From the NCBI RefSeq assembly GCF_014595885.1, contig NZ_JABUKC010000001.1, positions 864,815 through 928,814 on the forward strand: DNA of 64,000 bases. Direction: 5' to 3'. A program made the translations under genes and the position numbers. Each line of letters starts with the position of its first letter. Positions within the stretch are counted from its first letter, which is position 1. The notes beneath the pieces are model-generated. The model searched no databases, was not told the DNA's origin, and saw only the letters and a program-made list of their open reading frames with translations. The stretch comes from Microcella alkalica. Lineage in GTDB: Bacteria; Actinomycetota; Actinomycetes; Actinomycetales; Microbacteriaceae. This document shows positions 15,187-24,909 of this stretch, piece by piece.

Positions 15187-16113
15187 CTAGGCCTCGGGCT
15201 TCACGAGCGCGGCGATCGCCTGCTCGACGGTCTCATGCCGGAAGGCGAAGCCGTCGGCCTGCAGCTTCGCCGGCACGACGCGCTGGCTCGGCAGCAGCAG
15301 CTCCCGCCCCGCCTCGCCCATGCCGAGGGCGATGAGCCGCTCGGGCAGCACGAAGGCGTGCGGCCGCCGCATCGCCTCGGCGAGCGCGCGGGTCACGCGG
15401 TCGCTCGTCGCCGGTGTCGGCCCGGCGAGGTTCACGGGCCCGCGCAGGCGAGAGGTCAGCAGGTGGCGGATCGCCGCGGCCTCGTCGTGCAGGCTGATCC
15501 ACGGCCAGTGCTGCCCGCCCTGCCCGACGCGGGCGGCGAGCCCGATGCGGGTGAGCAGTCGCAGCGGCGCCATCGCCCCGCCGGGGCCGATCACGAGCCC
15601 CGTGCGCACCATGACGGTGCGTGTGCGCTCCGGCGCGAGCTGCGCGGCGAGCTCCCACGCCTCGACAACGTCGGCGAGGAACCCCTCGCCGCGCGGCGAC
15701 TCCTCGGTCAGGCGCACGCCCGGCCGGTCGCCGTACACGCCGACCGCCGACCCGCTGATGAACGTCGCGGGCGGGCGCTCGGCCATGTTCATGGCCTCGG
15801 CGAGCGCGCGGGTGGCCGAGACGCGCGAGTCGAGGATCTGCTTCTTCCAGCCCCGTGTCCACGGGATGCGGCTGATCGACGCCCCCGAGAGGTTCACGAC
15901 CGCGTCGACGTCGTCGAGGATGCGCGCATCGAGCACGCGCGACTCCGGCGACCAGGCGAACTCGGTCTCCGATCGCGGTGACCGCCGCACGAGGGTGCGC
16001 ACGGCGTGTCCGTCGGCGCGCAGCTGCCGCTGCAGCTCCTGGCCGATCATGCCGGAGGCACCGGCGATGAGCACGGTGAGCGGCGTCGCGCCGCCGCGGG
16101 GGGCGTCGCTCAC
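15187..16113 (-). CDS. TIGR01777-type epimerase (SDR39U1 family)
   Basis: This is a 308-residue extended short-chain dehydrogenase-like protein. It begins with the Rossmann motif VLIAGASGMIGQELQRQL, continues with DAVVNLSGASI and FISGSAVGVYGD, and ends with the family-specific region HETVEQAIAALVK. The substrate of this family is not established; plant and cyanobacterial relatives affect cell division or chlorophyll metabolism. The GTG at 16113 shares one base with the stop of the upstream OsmC gene, so the two form an operon. The gene converges on the dapB-linked membrane protein. Confidence 0.88.
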   Translation of the reverse strand: MSDAPRGGATPLTVLIAGASGMIGQELQRQLRADGHAVRTLVRRSPRSETEFAWSPESRVLDARILDDVDAVVNLSGASISRIPWTRGWKKQILDSRVSATRALAEAMNMAERPPATFISGSAVGVYGDRPGVRLTEESPRGEGFLADVVEAWELAAQLAPERTRTVMVRTGLVIGPGGAMAPLRLLTRIGLAARVGQGGQHWPWISLHDEAAAIRHLLTSRLRGPVNLAGPTPATSDRVTRALAEAMRRPHAFVLPERLIALGMGEAGRELLLPSQRVVPAKLQADGFAFRHETVEQAIAALVKPEA

Positions 16114-16538
16114 TAGGCGAGCGAGGCTTCGAGCGTGATGCTCACGCCGGCGAGCGCGGCGGAGACGGGGCAGTTCTTCTTCGCGTCCTCGGCGAAGGTC
16201 GCGAACTCCTCGGCCGAGAGGCCCGGGATCTTGGCGCTCACCAGCAGGTGGCTGCCGGTAATGCCCTCGCCGGGCACGAAGGTGACGGCGGCGGTCACCT
16301 GCAGGCTCTCCGGAGCGTGACCCGCGCCGGTGAGGGCGTGCGAGAGCGCCATCGAGTAGCACGCCGAGTGCGCCGCGCCGAGCAGCTCCTCGGGGTTGGT
16401 CTTGCCGGGCACGCCCTCGCTGCGCGCCGCCCAGGTCACCGGGAACTCGGCCGCGTCGGAGGAATCCAGGGAGGTCGTGCCGTGCCCCTCGGTGAGGGAT
16501 CCGAACCAGAGGGTGGTGGCTTCGCTCGTGACGGCCAT
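16113..16538 (-). CDS. OsmC/Ohr-family peroxiredoxin-like protein
   Basis: This is a 141-residue protein with both thiol sites of the OsmC/Ohr family: HSACYSMALS in the middle and NCPVSAALAG near the end. These proteins are cytoplasmic dimers that reduce organic hydroperoxides through a Cys-Cys pair. The sequence around the first Cys (NPEELLGAAHSACYSMAL) is closer to OsmC than to Ohr. The ATG at 16538 has GAAGGAG upstream. It is the first gene of a two-gene operon with the epimerase. Confidence 0.93.
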   Translation of the reverse strand: MAVTSEATTLWFGSLTEGHGTTSLDSSDAAEFPVTWAARSEGVPGKTNPEELLGAAHSACYSMALSHALTGAGHAPESLQVTAAVTFVPGEGITGSHLLVSAKIPGLSAEEFATFAEDAKKNCPVSAALAGVSITLEASLA

Positions 16539-16621
16539 GAGGGTCTCCTTCGTCCTGACGGGAGCCCCAGCCTACGGAAGCCGCTGGGGCGGTGCGAGGG
16601 GCGCTCCCTCAGATTTCTCCG

Positions 16622-17110
16622 CTAGGCCGCCGCTCGCGGTCGGATCACTCCGGCCCGCACGAGCAGCACGTACAGCTGGCAGCCCAGGCAGTAGTCGAAG
16701 ACCGCGTTGAGGAAGGCGGCGACGAAGGCCAGCGACGCCGCGACGACGACGGCCCCCGGCACGCCGAGCAGCTGGAGCACGAGCCCCGCTCCCGTGATGA
16801 GGAAGCCGACGAGCTGCGCGAAGGTCGGCGCGGCCGGGTCCTCGCGCACGGTCGGGGGAGCCAGGCGCGGGGCGACGAGCCGCGCGTACAGCCGACCCCA
16901 CGGGTGGCGGCGAATGCCCGCGAACGCCCCCCAGGCGAAGATCGCGACGAGCGCGGCGTGCACCGCGATCGCGGCCACGAGCTGCCCGCTGAGGGCGAGC
17001 CCCACGACGACGAGCAGCAGCACGGCGGTGATCGCGGCGCCGAAACGCGGCCCGCGGGGGTCGATGCCCTGGGTGCCCGCGGCGCCGGGGGCGGGTGCCG
17101 CGGCGCTCAC
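16622..17110 (-). CDS. DUF4395 membrane protein
   Basis: This is a 162-residue integral membrane protein with about four transmembrane segments. The C-terminal signature FLNAVFDYCLGCQLYVLLVRAG, with a CLGC pair, is the hallmark of DUF4395. The GTG start at 17110 overlaps the stop of the thioredoxin-like gene as GTGA, so the two are translationally coupled. This pairing of a membrane-anchored thioredoxin and a CxxC-bearing DUF4395 protein is recurrent in actinobacteria and suggests thiol exchange across or at the membrane, but the reaction is not known. Confidence 0.88.
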   Translation of the reverse strand: MSAAAPAPGAAGTQGIDPRGPRFGAAITAVLLLVVVGLALSGQLVAAIAVHAALVAIFAWGAFAGIRRHPWGRLYARLVAPRLAPPTVREDPAAPTFAQLVGFLITGAGLVLQLLGVPGAVVVAASLAFVAAFLNAVFDYCLGCQLYVLLVRAGVIRPRAAA

Positions 17111-17535
17111 GCGGCCGCTCCGAGCTGCTCGCGCACCGAGCGCACGGCGTCGCGCACGGCCTCCGGTCGCGCGGCGCCGACGATGCGACCGCGCACGGCG
17201 CCGGTCGCGTCGACGAGCAGCGTCGTCGGGGTGCTGAGCACGTTGTGGGCGCTCGCGAGCTCGGGGTGCTCGGTCACGTCGAGCTCGCGGCGTGCGAGCG
17301 CGGGCTCGCCCGCGACGAGCTCCTCGGTGACGCGCCGCATGACCGCGCACGCCGAGCAGACGGGGCTCGAGAGCTGCAGCAGGGTCACCTCGGCGCCGGG
17401 CACGGCGAGCCGGGCATCCGTCGAGGAGGGGTCGGAGGCGACGACGACGCGACCGGACCGGGCGCGGACGACGAAACCGATCGCGGTCGCGCCGAGCACG
17501 AGCGCGGCGATCGCGAGCAGGGCGGGGGAGTCCAT
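17107..17535 (-). CDS. Membrane-anchored thioredoxin-like protein
   Basis: The 142-residue product has one N-terminal transmembrane segment (residues 5-24) followed by a thioredoxin fold facing outward. The redox centre is Cys60-Ser-Ala-Cys63 in SSPVCSACAVM, and the cis-Pro region is LSTPTTLLVD. The active site is preceded by Pro-Val rather than Trp, as in TlpA-like or thiol-carrier proteins, so a reducing or disulfide-exchange role at the cell surface is inferred. It forms an operon with DUF4395. It is divergent from thyX. Confidence 0.87.
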   Translation of the reverse strand: MDSPALLAIAALVLGATAIGFVVRARSGRVVVASDPSSTDARLAVPGAEVTLLQLSSPVCSACAVMRRVTEELVAGEPALARRELDVTEHPELASAHNVLSTPTTLLVDATGAVRGRIVGAARPEAVRDAVRSVREQLGAAA

Positions 17536-17672
17536 GGAACGACTGAACCACGAAACCCGCGTCGGGTATTCCCCGCGCGCCCCCTTCGTGACGCCGTGTG
17601 ACGCGACCGGCGCTCGCCGCCCGCCCGGCGGTGCGCCCGCCGACCTCGCCGCCCGCCGGTAGGGTGGCGATC

Positions 17673-18407
17673 GTGTCCGAGGCTGCCGAGATCACCTTCC
17701 GCTCCGATGTGACCGTCGAGCTCGTGCGCGCGAGCGCCGCCGACTCCGACGTGCTCTTCGCCGCCCGCGTCTCGACGCAGGGCGAGCAGACCCTCGAGAG
17801 CGCGTCGTCGGGGCAGGATGCCACGGTGCGCGACCGCGGCCTCATCAACTACCTCATGCGCGACCGCCACGGCTCGCCGTTCGAGCACAACTCGATGACG
17901 TTCTACGTGCAGGCGCCGATCTTCGTCTTCCGCGAGTTCATGCGGCACCGCATCGCCTCCTACAACGAGGAGTCGGGCCGCTACCGCGAGCTGCGCCCCG
18001 TCTTCTACGTGCCCGGCCCCGAGCGCAACCTCATCCAGGTCGGCAAGCCCGGAGCCTACGACTTCCTGCCCGGCACGCCCGAGCAGCATGCGATGGTCGA
18101 CGCGGAGGTGCGGGGCGTCTGCGAGGCGGCCTACGCCTCGTACCAGCGGATGCTCGACGCGGGCATCGCGCGCGAGGTGGCCCGCTCGGTCCTCCCGGTG
18201 ACGATCTACAGCTCGATGTACGTCACGATGAACGCCCGCTCGCTCATGAACTTCCTGTCCTTGCGCACGAAGCGCGAGGGCACGCACTTCCCGTCCTTCC
18301 CGCAGCGCGAGATCGAGATGGTCGCCGAGCTCATGGAGGCGCGCTTCGCCGAGCTCATGCCCCTCACCTACGAGTCGTTCAACGCGAACGGCCGCGTCGC
18401 CCCGTAG
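17673..18407 (+). CDS. thyX: FAD-dependent thymidylate synthase
   Basis: ThyX makes dTMP from dUMP using methylenetetrahydrofolate, NADPH and FAD, independently of ThyA. The 244-residue product contains the ThyX motif RHRIASYNEESGR at residues 91-103, and the flanking SPFEHNSMTFYVQAPIFVFREF is equally typical. An ATG 75 bases upstream is in frame, but TAGGGT at 17660-17665 lies seven bases before the GTG at 17673, so the shorter, leaderless form is preferred. The protein is a cytoplasmic tetramer in known cases. Confidence 0.97.
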   Translation: MSEAAEITFRSDVTVELVRASAADSDVLFAARVSTQGEQTLESASSGQDATVRDRGLINYLMRDRHGSPFEHNSMTFYVQAPIFVFREFMRHRIASYNEESGRYRELRPVFYVPGPERNLIQVGKPGAYDFLPGTPEQHAMVDAEVRGVCEAAYASYQRMLDAGIAREVARSVLPVTIYSSMYVTMNARSLMNFLSLRTKREGTHFPSFPQREIEMVAELMEARFAELMPLTYESFNANGRVAP

Positions 18408-18447
18408 CGGCCGCCGCCCGCGCCGGGCGAACGGATGCCCGCTCCGG

Positions 18448-18479
18448 CGCGACCGCGCGGCCGTCGGTCGCGATAGCCT
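18448..18479 (+). promoter_or_regulatory. dapA leaderless promoter with adjacent inverted repeat
   Basis: TAGCCT at 18474-18479 lies seven bases before the dapA GTG. An inverted repeat, CGCGACC-N11-GGTCGCG (18448-18472), ends one base before the -10 box. It could be the thyX terminator or an operator for dapA; the sequence alone does not decide. Confidence 0.4.
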
Positions 18480-18486
18480 GAAGCAC

Positions 18487-19461
18487 GTGTCCGCGCAGAA
18501 CCCCTTCGGCCAGGTGCTCGTCGCCCTGGTGACCCCGATGACCGCCGACGGCGAGGTCGACTGGCCCGGCGTCGAGCAGCACATCGACCACGTCGTGAGC
18601 CACGGTGCCGACGGCGTCGTCGTCACCGGCACCACCGGCGAGACCAGCACGCTCACCGACGCGGAGAAGATCCGCCTCGTGCAGGTCGGCAAGGAGGTCG
18701 CCGCGGGCCGCGCCTCGATCATCACCGGCGGCGGCTCGAACGAGACGGCGCACGCGATCGAGCTGTACAAGGCGAGCGAGAGGGCCGGCGCCGACGGCGT
18801 CATGATCGTCACCCCGTACTACAACAAGCCGACGCAGGCCGGCGTGCTGACGCATTTCCGCATGATCGCCGACGCGACCGATCTGCCGGTCATCCTCTAC
18901 GACATCCCCGGCCGCGCGGGCATCGAGATCAAGTACGAGACGATCCTCCGCGCCGCGAAGCACCCGAACATCCTCGCGGTGAAGGATGCCAAGGGCGACC
19001 TCAGCGAGGTCAGCCGCGTCATGAACCAGACCGACCTGATGTACTTCGCCGGCGACGACGCGAACGTGCTGCCGACGCTCGCGATCGGCGGCACCGGCCT
19101 CATCGGCGTGACGGCGAACATCGCGCCGGCGAGCTACCGCACGATCGTCGACGCCGTGAACGCCAACGACCTCGCCACGGCGACGGCCGAGCACCAGCGC
19201 CTCGAGCCGCTCGTGCGCGCCATCATGACGCACGTGCCCGGCACCGTGGCCGCGAAGTACGTGCTGCACGGCCTCGGACGCATCGGCTCGCCGCGCGTGC
19301 GCCTGCCGCTCGTCGGCCCGGAGGACAGCGAGGCGGCGATCATCGAGGACGAGATGGCGCTCGTGCGCGACGTCGACGGCGTCGACCTGCACAGCTTCCG
19401 GCCCGACCGCAACGCGGCCGCCGGTGGAGCCCTGCCGAAGGTGGCGGGCACCACCCGATAG
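18487..19461 (+). CDS. dapA: 4-hydroxy-tetrahydrodipicolinate synthase
   Basis: DapA condenses pyruvate with aspartate semialdehyde, the entry step of diaminopimelate and lysine synthesis. The 324-residue product folds as a (beta/alpha)8 barrel and shows GTTGETSTLT, the Tyr138 site in LYDIPGRAG and the Schiff-base Lys166 in LAVKDAKGD. The C-terminal 20 residues are a non-conserved tail. The GTG at 18487 is supported by a leaderless promoter. The RNase J gene follows 71 bases later with a small CGGGGC/GCCCCG hairpin (19471-19487) between, a very common actinobacterial pairing. Confidence 0.97.
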   Translation: MSAQNPFGQVLVALVTPMTADGEVDWPGVEQHIDHVVSHGADGVVVTGTTGETSTLTDAEKIRLVQVGKEVAAGRASIITGGGSNETAHAIELYKASERAGADGVMIVTPYYNKPTQAGVLTHFRMIADATDLPVILYDIPGRAGIEIKYETILRAAKHPNILAVKDAKGDLSEVSRVMNQTDLMYFAGDDANVLPTLAIGGTGLIGVTANIAPASYRTIVDAVNANDLATATAEHQRLEPLVRAIMTHVPGTVAAKYVLHGLGRIGSPRVRLPLVGPEDSEAAIIEDEMALVRDVDGVDLHSFRPDRNAAAGGALPKVAGTTR

Positions 19462-19532
19462 ACATCACCCCGGGGCACGAGGCCCCGCCGCACCGGCCCG
19501 GGAGGGCCCGAACCAGAACCGAGGTCCATCCC

Positions 19533-21209
19533 GTGCCCCATGCGATCGAAGACGCCCCCGCGCTCGAACCCGGCACTCTCCGCGTCACCCCGCTCGGCGG
19601 CCTCGGCGAGGTCGGCCGCAACATGGCCGTCTTCGAGATCGACGGCAAGCTGCTCATCGTCGACTGCGGCGTGCTGTTCCCCGAGGAGCACCAGCCCGGC
19701 GTCGACCTGATCCTGCCCGACTTCTCGCCCATCCGTGACCGCCTCGACGACGTCGTCGCAGTCGTGCTGACGCACGGCCACGAGGATCACATCGGCGCCG
19801 TGCCCTACCTGCTGAGGCTGCGCGCCGACATCCCGCTCATCGGGTCGACGCTCACGCTCGCGCTCATCGAGGCGAAGCTCAAGGAGCACCGCATTCAGCC
19901 GTACACGCTCGCGGTGAAGGAGGGCGACACCGAGAAGCTCGGGCCGTTCGAGCTCGAGTTCGTCGCCGTGAACCATTCGATCCCCGACGCCCTCGCCGTC
20001 GTGATCCGCACGGTCGCCGGCACGGTGCTGCACACCGGCGACTTCAAGATGGACCAGCTGCCGCTCGACGGCCGCATCACCGACCTGCGCGCCTTCGCTC
20101 GCCTCGGCGAGGCCGGCGTCGACCTGTTCATGACCGACTCGACGAACGCTGACGTGCCGGGCTTCACTCCGCGCGAGCGCGACATCGGCGCGGTGCTCGA
20201 GTCGGTCATCGCGAAGGCCCCCCGTCGCGTGATCGTCGCGAGCTTCTCCAGCCACGTGCACCGTGTGCAGCAGGTGCTCGACGCGGCGGTCGCGAACGGT
20301 CGGCAGGTGGCGCTCATGGGGCGCAGCATGGTGCGCAACATGGGCATCGCGGCCGATCTGGGCTACCTCAAGGTGCCCGAGGGCATCCTCATCGACTACA
20401 AGAAGGCCGCCGACCTGCCGGACGACCGCATCGTCTACATGTCGACCGGCTCGCAGGGCGAGCCGATGGCGGTGCTGGCGCGCATGGCGAACCTCGACCA
20501 CCAGGTCGAGGTCGGCAAGGGCGACACCGTGATCCTCGCCTCGAGCCTGATCCCGGGCAACGAGAACGCGGTCTTCCGCGTCATCAACGGCCTCATCTCG
20601 CTCGGCGCGACGGTCGTGCACAAGGGCAACGCGAAGGTGCACGTCTCCGGTCACGCCGCGGCCGGCGAGCTGCTCTACTGCTACAACATCGTGCGCCCGA
20701 AGAACGTCATGCCGGTGCACGGCGAGGCTCGCCACCTCGTGGCGAACCAGCAGCTGGCGATCGACACGGGCGTGCCCGAGGAGCGCACGATCCTCGCCGA
20801 GAACGGCACCGTCGTCGACCTGCGGGACGGCGAGGCCCGCATCGTCGGCCAGCTCGACCTCGGTGAGGTCTACGTCGACGGCTCGAGCGTCGGGCAGATC
20901 ACCGACGCCGATCTGAAGGATCGCCGCATCCTGGCGGAGGAGGGCTTCATCTCCATCTTCGTGGCGGTGGATGCTCAGACCGGTCGTGTCGTCGTGGGCC
21001 CCGAGATCCACGCTCGCGGGTTCGCCCCCGACGACAGCGTGTTCGACGCGGTCATCCCGCAGGTGGTGAAGGCGCTGACGGAGGCGGCCGAGAACGGCAC
21101 CCGCGACAGCCACGCCTTCAGCCAGGTCGTCCGGCGTGTCGTCGGTCGCTGGGTGAACACGCAACACCGTCGTCGCCCGATGATCGTGCCGGTCGTCATC
21201 GTCGCGTAG
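19533..21209 (+). CDS. rnj: Ribonuclease J
   Basis: RNase J is a metallo-beta-lactamase/beta-CASP ribonuclease with 5'-exonuclease and endonuclease activity, used for rRNA maturation and mRNA decay. The 558-residue product has the zinc motif HTHGHEDHIG near residue 80, NHSIPDA, HTGDFKMDQ, a beta-CASP region containing GSQGEPM, and a late VSGHAAAGEL plus MPVHGEARHL that complete the metal site. The start is the GTG at 19533; an ATG three codons later is out of frame. It follows dapA and precedes a lipoprotein gene with its own promoter. Confidence 0.96.
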   Translation: MPHAIEDAPALEPGTLRVTPLGGLGEVGRNMAVFEIDGKLLIVDCGVLFPEEHQPGVDLILPDFSPIRDRLDDVVAVVLTHGHEDHIGAVPYLLRLRADIPLIGSTLTLALIEAKLKEHRIQPYTLAVKEGDTEKLGPFELEFVAVNHSIPDALAVVIRTVAGTVLHTGDFKMDQLPLDGRITDLRAFARLGEAGVDLFMTDSTNADVPGFTPRERDIGAVLESVIAKAPRRVIVASFSSHVHRVQQVLDAAVANGRQVALMGRSMVRNMGIAADLGYLKVPEGILIDYKKAADLPDDRIVYMSTGSQGEPMAVLARMANLDHQVEVGKGDTVILASSLIPGNENAVFRVINGLISLGATVVHKGNAKVHVSGHAAAGELLYCYNIVRPKNVMPVHGEARHLVANQQLAIDTGVPEERTILAENGTVVDLRDGEARIVGQLDLGEVYVDGSSVGQITDADLKDRRILAEEGFISIFVAVDAQTGRVVVGPEIHARGFAPDDSVFDAVIPQVVKALTEAAENGTRDSHAFSQVVRRVVGRWVNTQHRRRPMIVPVVIVA

Positions 21210-21285
21210 CCCGGTCGCGGGGTGTGACGAGAACGTGACGAAAGCCCCCTTCCGAAGCTGAGCGGCGCGGCGCTACGGTCGCGGC

Positions 21286-22047
21286 ATGACGCCGCACCGT
21301 CCGCTCCGCTCCCTCGGGCTCGGGCTCGGGCTCGGGCTCGCGCTCGCAGGGCTCGCGACCGCGGCGCTCGTCGGCTGCGGCCCGAGCGCCGAGCCGGTGG
21401 CCTCGCCGAGCGCCTCGCCGAGCGTCTCGGCGAGCCCGGAGCCGTCGGGCAGCGCCGAGCCGTCGCCGACGCCCGAGCCGACGCGACCGGCGCTCGCCGA
21501 GCTCGAGCTCAGCACCGACGGGCTCGGCCTGCTCGCGCTGGGTCAGGCTCCCGACACCGACCCCGCCACGCGCATGGTCGCCTTCGAGGAGGGTGCCTGC
21601 GTGAGCGCCGAGTTCGGCATCGCTCCCGGCGACCCGGGCGCCGACCTGTGGCGCACCGACGCGGCGTACACCTCGTCGACGCCCGCGTACGGGCCCGGCA
21701 CGGCGTTCGGCGTGGGCGTCGATCGCGACTCCGGGCTCGTGACCCGCATCGACCTGTACTCCTCCGACATCCCGACCGACGCGGGCGTCCGGATCGGCGA
21801 CTCCCGTGCCGACGTCGACGCCGCCTACCCCGACGCGACCGTCTACCCGCAGTCGCTCACCGACATCCACGTGATCTCCGGCGCGAACGGGCTGCTGCAG
21901 ATCGAGGTCGCCCGCAACGATCCGATGCTGGGCGACTACTGGGGAGACCAGGTCAACACGGTCGTCTACATCCACGCCGTCGCACCGGAGCTCGGCGTCT
22001 TCACGGTCGCGGCGAGCGGCAACCTCGTTGGGGTCTGCGGGGCCTGA
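21286..22047 (+). CDS. Predicted lipoprotein with Ser/Pro linker
   Basis: This is a 253-residue protein. The signal peptide contains an unusual Leu-Gly repeat encoded by four CTCGGG units, ending in the lipobox ALVGC. A Pro/Ser/Glu linker (about residues 33-68) leads to a globular domain of about 180 residues with two Cys (EGACVSAEFG and a terminal VGVCGA) that probably form a disulfide. I do not recognise the domain. TACGGT at 21274-21279 lies six bases before the ATG, so it is transcribed separately from RNase J and is leaderless. Confidence 0.75.
   Translation: MTPHRPLRSLGLGLGLGLALAGLATAALVGCGPSAEPVASPSASPSVSASPEPSGSAEPSPTPEPTRPALAELELSTDGLGLLALGQAPDTDPATRMVAFEEGACVSAEFGIAPGDPGADLWRTDAAYTSSTPAYGPGTAFGVGVDRDSGLVTRIDLYSSDIPTDAGVRIGDSRADVDAAYPDATVYPQSLTDIHVISGANGLLQIEVARNDPMLGDYWGDQVNTVVYIHAVAPELGVFTVAASGNLVGVCGA
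21313..21336 (+). repeat. Four tandem CTCGGG hexamers in a signal-peptide region
   Basis: Four exact copies of CTCGGG encode Leu-Gly pairs in the hydrophobic core of the lipoprotein signal peptide, and a fifth unit differs by one base. The period is a multiple of three, so gain or loss of a unit keeps the frame. Confidence 0.9.
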
Positions 22048-22137
22048 CCGCCCCGCCACCGCGCGGCGTCCGGGCCCGCACGGCCCAGGGCGCGTGTCGA
22101 GCGGCCCTCGGTCGCACCCCGCGGGTACCGTGACTGC

Positions 22138-24864
22138 ATGGCCTCGACCAGCCGCACCTCGTCGCGCCCGCGCACCTCGTCGTCGCGCGGCGCCTCGGCG
22201 TCGGCGAAGGCGAGCGGCACCCGCGCACAGGCCACGAAGAAGCTGCCCGCGCCGCCGAGCGAGCAGCCGGGCATCCTCGCGAAGGCCTGGATGGGCCTCG
22301 CGCACCTCACCGGCGGCGCGTTCCGCGTGCTCGGCAAGGAGACCCTGGCGAAGGAGGAGCGGCGCGACGGCGTGCCCTTCCTGATCGTGCTGCTGGCGGT
22401 CGTCGGCGCGGTCGTCGAGTGGTTCAACCCGACTGACCCGGTGGCGCTCGCGCTCGACGCCTACACGTTCGGCGGCCTCGTCGGGCGGGTCGCCTACGCG
22501 CTTCCCGTCATCATGATCCTGTTCGCCGCATGGCTGTTCCGGCACCCGGCGAGCGTGCACGACAACACGCGCATCGGCATCGGGCTAGGGCTGCTCATCG
22601 CGAGCGTGAGCGGCATCTGCCACGTCGTGCTGGGGGCGCCTCAGCCGACGGCGGGGGCGCTCGTGCTCGCGCAGGCGGGTGGCGTCATCGGCTGGCTGCT
22701 GGGTGGCGCACTGCTGCTGGCGACGGTGTGGGTGGCGGTGCCGGCGCTGGCGCTGCTGGCGTTCCTGTCGGTGCTCATCATGACCAAGACGCCGCCGAAC
22801 CGCATCGGGCGTCGCCTCGGCGAGCTGTACGCCTACCTCTTCGGGGCCGAGCTGCCGCGGCGCGACAAGTCGGCCGGCGAGCCCGAGGCCCCCGGCCCCG
22901 AGTTCGGCACCTTCAGCGACCTCGGCCTCGACCTGGAGGACACCTCCTCGATGCCGTGGTGGCGCAAGGGCAGGCCGCGCGATCAGGCGCCCGCCTTCGA
23001 CACGCCCGTCGAGCGCGATCAGCCCACCGACGTCATCGACCGGGATGCGGTGGCCAAGGCCACGGGCGACCTCGCGGCGGTGCTCGATCAGGCCGAGCAG
23101 GCCATCCATCGCGTCACGGGCGAGCAGCCGATCCACCCCTCCGGCGTGCGCGACGATGCCGAGCCCGCGGTGCTGCCGGGCTTCTCCACGACCGCGAGCG
23201 AAAAGGGCGCGGCGGGCGAGTTCTCGCCGCCGCCGGCCCTCGCGAAGGCGGCCCCGCCGTACCGGCTGCCCGCGCCGGCGATCCTCGCCCCCGGCACGCC
23301 GCCGAAGGCCCGCAGTGCCGCGAACGACGCCGTCGTGGCGGCGATCACCGAGGTGCTCACGCAGTTCCAGGTCGACGCCCGGGTCACGGGCTTCAGCCGC
23401 GGCCCGTCGGTCACGCGCTACGAGATCGAGCTCGGACCCGGTGTGAAGGTCGAGCGGTTCACGGCGCTGACCAAGAACATCTCGTACGCCGTCGCGAGCA
23501 ACGAGGTGAGCATCCTCTCGCCGATCCCGGGCAAGAGCGCGATCGGCGTCGAGATCCCGAACACCGATCGCGAGGTCGTCTCGCTCGGCGACGTGCTGCG
23601 CTCGAGCGCCGCCGGCAAGGCCCTGCACCCGATGACGATCGGCGTCGGCAAGGACGTCGAGGGCGGCTACGTCGTGGCGAACCTCGCCAAAATGCCCCAC
23701 CTGCTCGTCGCCGGCTCGACCGGCTCGGGCAAGTCGAGCTTCATCAACTCGATGATCACGAGCCTGCTCATGCGTGCGAAGCCCGCCGAGGTGCGCATGG
23801 TGCTCATCGACCCCAAGCGCGTCGAGCTCGCCGCGTACCAGGGCGTGCCGCACCTCATCACGCCCATCATCACGAACCCGAAGAAGGCGGCCGAGGCGCT
23901 GCAGTGGGTCGTGAAAGAGATGGACATGCGCTACGACGACCTGGCGTCGTTCGGGTTCCGCCACATCGACGACTTCAACCGCGCCGTGCTCGCGAACGAG
24001 ATCGTGCTGCCCGAGGGCAGCAAGCGCGTGCTGCAGCCCTACCCCTACCTGCTCGTCGTGGTCGACGAGCTCGCCGACCTCATGATGGTCGCCCCGCGCG
24101 ACGTCGAGGATTCGATCGTGCGCATCACGCAGCTCGCACGAGCCTCCGGCATCCACCTCGTGCTCGCGACGCAGCGCCCGAGCGTCGATGTCGTGACGGG
24201 CCTCATCAAGGCCAACGTGCCGAGCCGCCTCGCCTTCGCCGTGTCGAGCATGACCGACAGCCGCGTCATCCTCGACCAGCCGGGCGCCGACAAGCTCATC
24301 GGGCAGGGCGATGGCCTCTTCCTGCCGATGGGCGCGAGCAAGGCTGTGCGCGTCCAGGGCGCCTGGGTCACCGAGGCCGAGATCGCCGCGGTCGTCGACC
24401 ACGTCAAGAAGCAGGCGCGGCCGGAGTACCGCGACGACGTCGCGGTCGAGGCCGAGAAGAAGCAGATCGACGCCGACATCGGCGACGACCTCGAGCTGCT
24501 GCTGGCCGCCGCCGAGCTCATCGTCGGCACGCAGTTCGGCTCGACCTCGATGCTGCAGCGCAAGCTTCGCGTCGGCTTCGCCAAGGCCGGGCGCCTCATG
24601 GATCTGCTCGAGTCGCGCGAGATCGTCGGGCCCTCCGAGGGCTCGAAGGCGCGTGACGTGCTCGTGAGCCCCGAGCAGCTGCCGGAGGTGCTGGCGCGGC
24701 TGCGCGGCGACGAGACCCCGGCGTCGGGCGCGGGCGGCGCGCAGAGCGGCGGAGGAGCATCCGCGTCGCCTGGGAGCGACCCCGTCGACGACATGACCCG
24801 TGGGTATCCTGAGGTCGAGGGCGACTCCGACGAGGACGCCTGGGGCCTCACCGGTCGCGACTGA
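22138..24864 (+). CDS. ftsK: DNA translocase FtsK/SpoIIIE
   Basis: FtsK is a septal ATPase that pumps chromosome ends out of the closing septum and helps resolve dimers. The 908-residue product has a basic Ser/Thr/Arg-rich start, about four membrane helices between residues 80 and 220, a variable linker, and a RecA-like motor with Walker [10 protein letters not shown] near residue 526 and Walker [14 protein letters not shown] near 637. A C-terminal winged-helix gamma domain (about 785-850) reads DNA polarity sequences. TACCGT at 22126-22131 lies six bases before the ATG. The C-terminus continues with a Gly/Ser/Asp-rich tail. ftsK, pgsA and cinA appear to form one operon. Confidence 0.96.
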   Translation: MASTSRTSSRPRTSSSRGASASAKASGTRAQATKKLPAPPSEQPGILAKAWMGLAHLTGGAFRVLGKETLAKEERRDGVPFLIVLLAVVGAVVEWFNPTDPVALALDAYTFGGLVGRVAYALPVIMILFAAWLFRHPASVHDNTRIGIGLGLLIASVSGICHVVLGAPQPTAGALVLAQAGGVIGWLLGGALLLATVWVAVPALALLAFLSVLIMTKTPPNRIGRRLGELYAYLFGAELPRRDKSAGEPEAPGPEFGTFSDLGLDLEDTSSMPWWRKGRPRDQAPAFDTPVERDQPTDVIDRDAVAKATGDLAAVLDQAEQAIHRVTGEQPIHPSGVRDDAEPAVLPGFSTTASEKGAAGEFSPPPALAKAAPPYRLPAPAILAPGTPPKARSAANDAVVAAITEVLTQFQVDARVTGFSRGPSVTRYEIELGPGVKVERFTALTKNISYAVASNEVSILSPIPGKSAIGVEIPNTDREVVSLGDVLRSSAAGKALHPMTIGVGKDVEGGYVVANLAKMPHLLVAGSTGSGKSSFINSMITSLLMRAKPAEVRMVLIDPKRVELAAYQGVPHLITPIITNPKKAAEALQWVVKEMDMRYDDLASFGFRHIDDFNRAVLANEIVLPEGSKRVLQPYPYLLVVVDELADLMMVAPRDVEDSIVRITQLARASGIHLVLATQRPSVDVVTGLIKANVPSRLAFAVSSMTDSRVILDQPGADKLIGQGDGLFLPMGASKAVRVQGAWVTEAEIAAVVDHVKKQARPEYRDDVAVEAEKKQIDADIGDDLELLLAAAELIVGTQFGSTSMLQRKLRVGFAKAGRLMDLLESREIVGPSEGSKARDVLVSPEQLPEVLARLRGDETPASGAGGAQSGGGASASPGSDPVDDMTRGYPEVEGDSDEDAWGLTGRD

Positions 24865-24909
24865 CGTCGTGCCGGTTCCGACGGGCCGAGGCGAGCGGGG
24901 GAGGACGGG

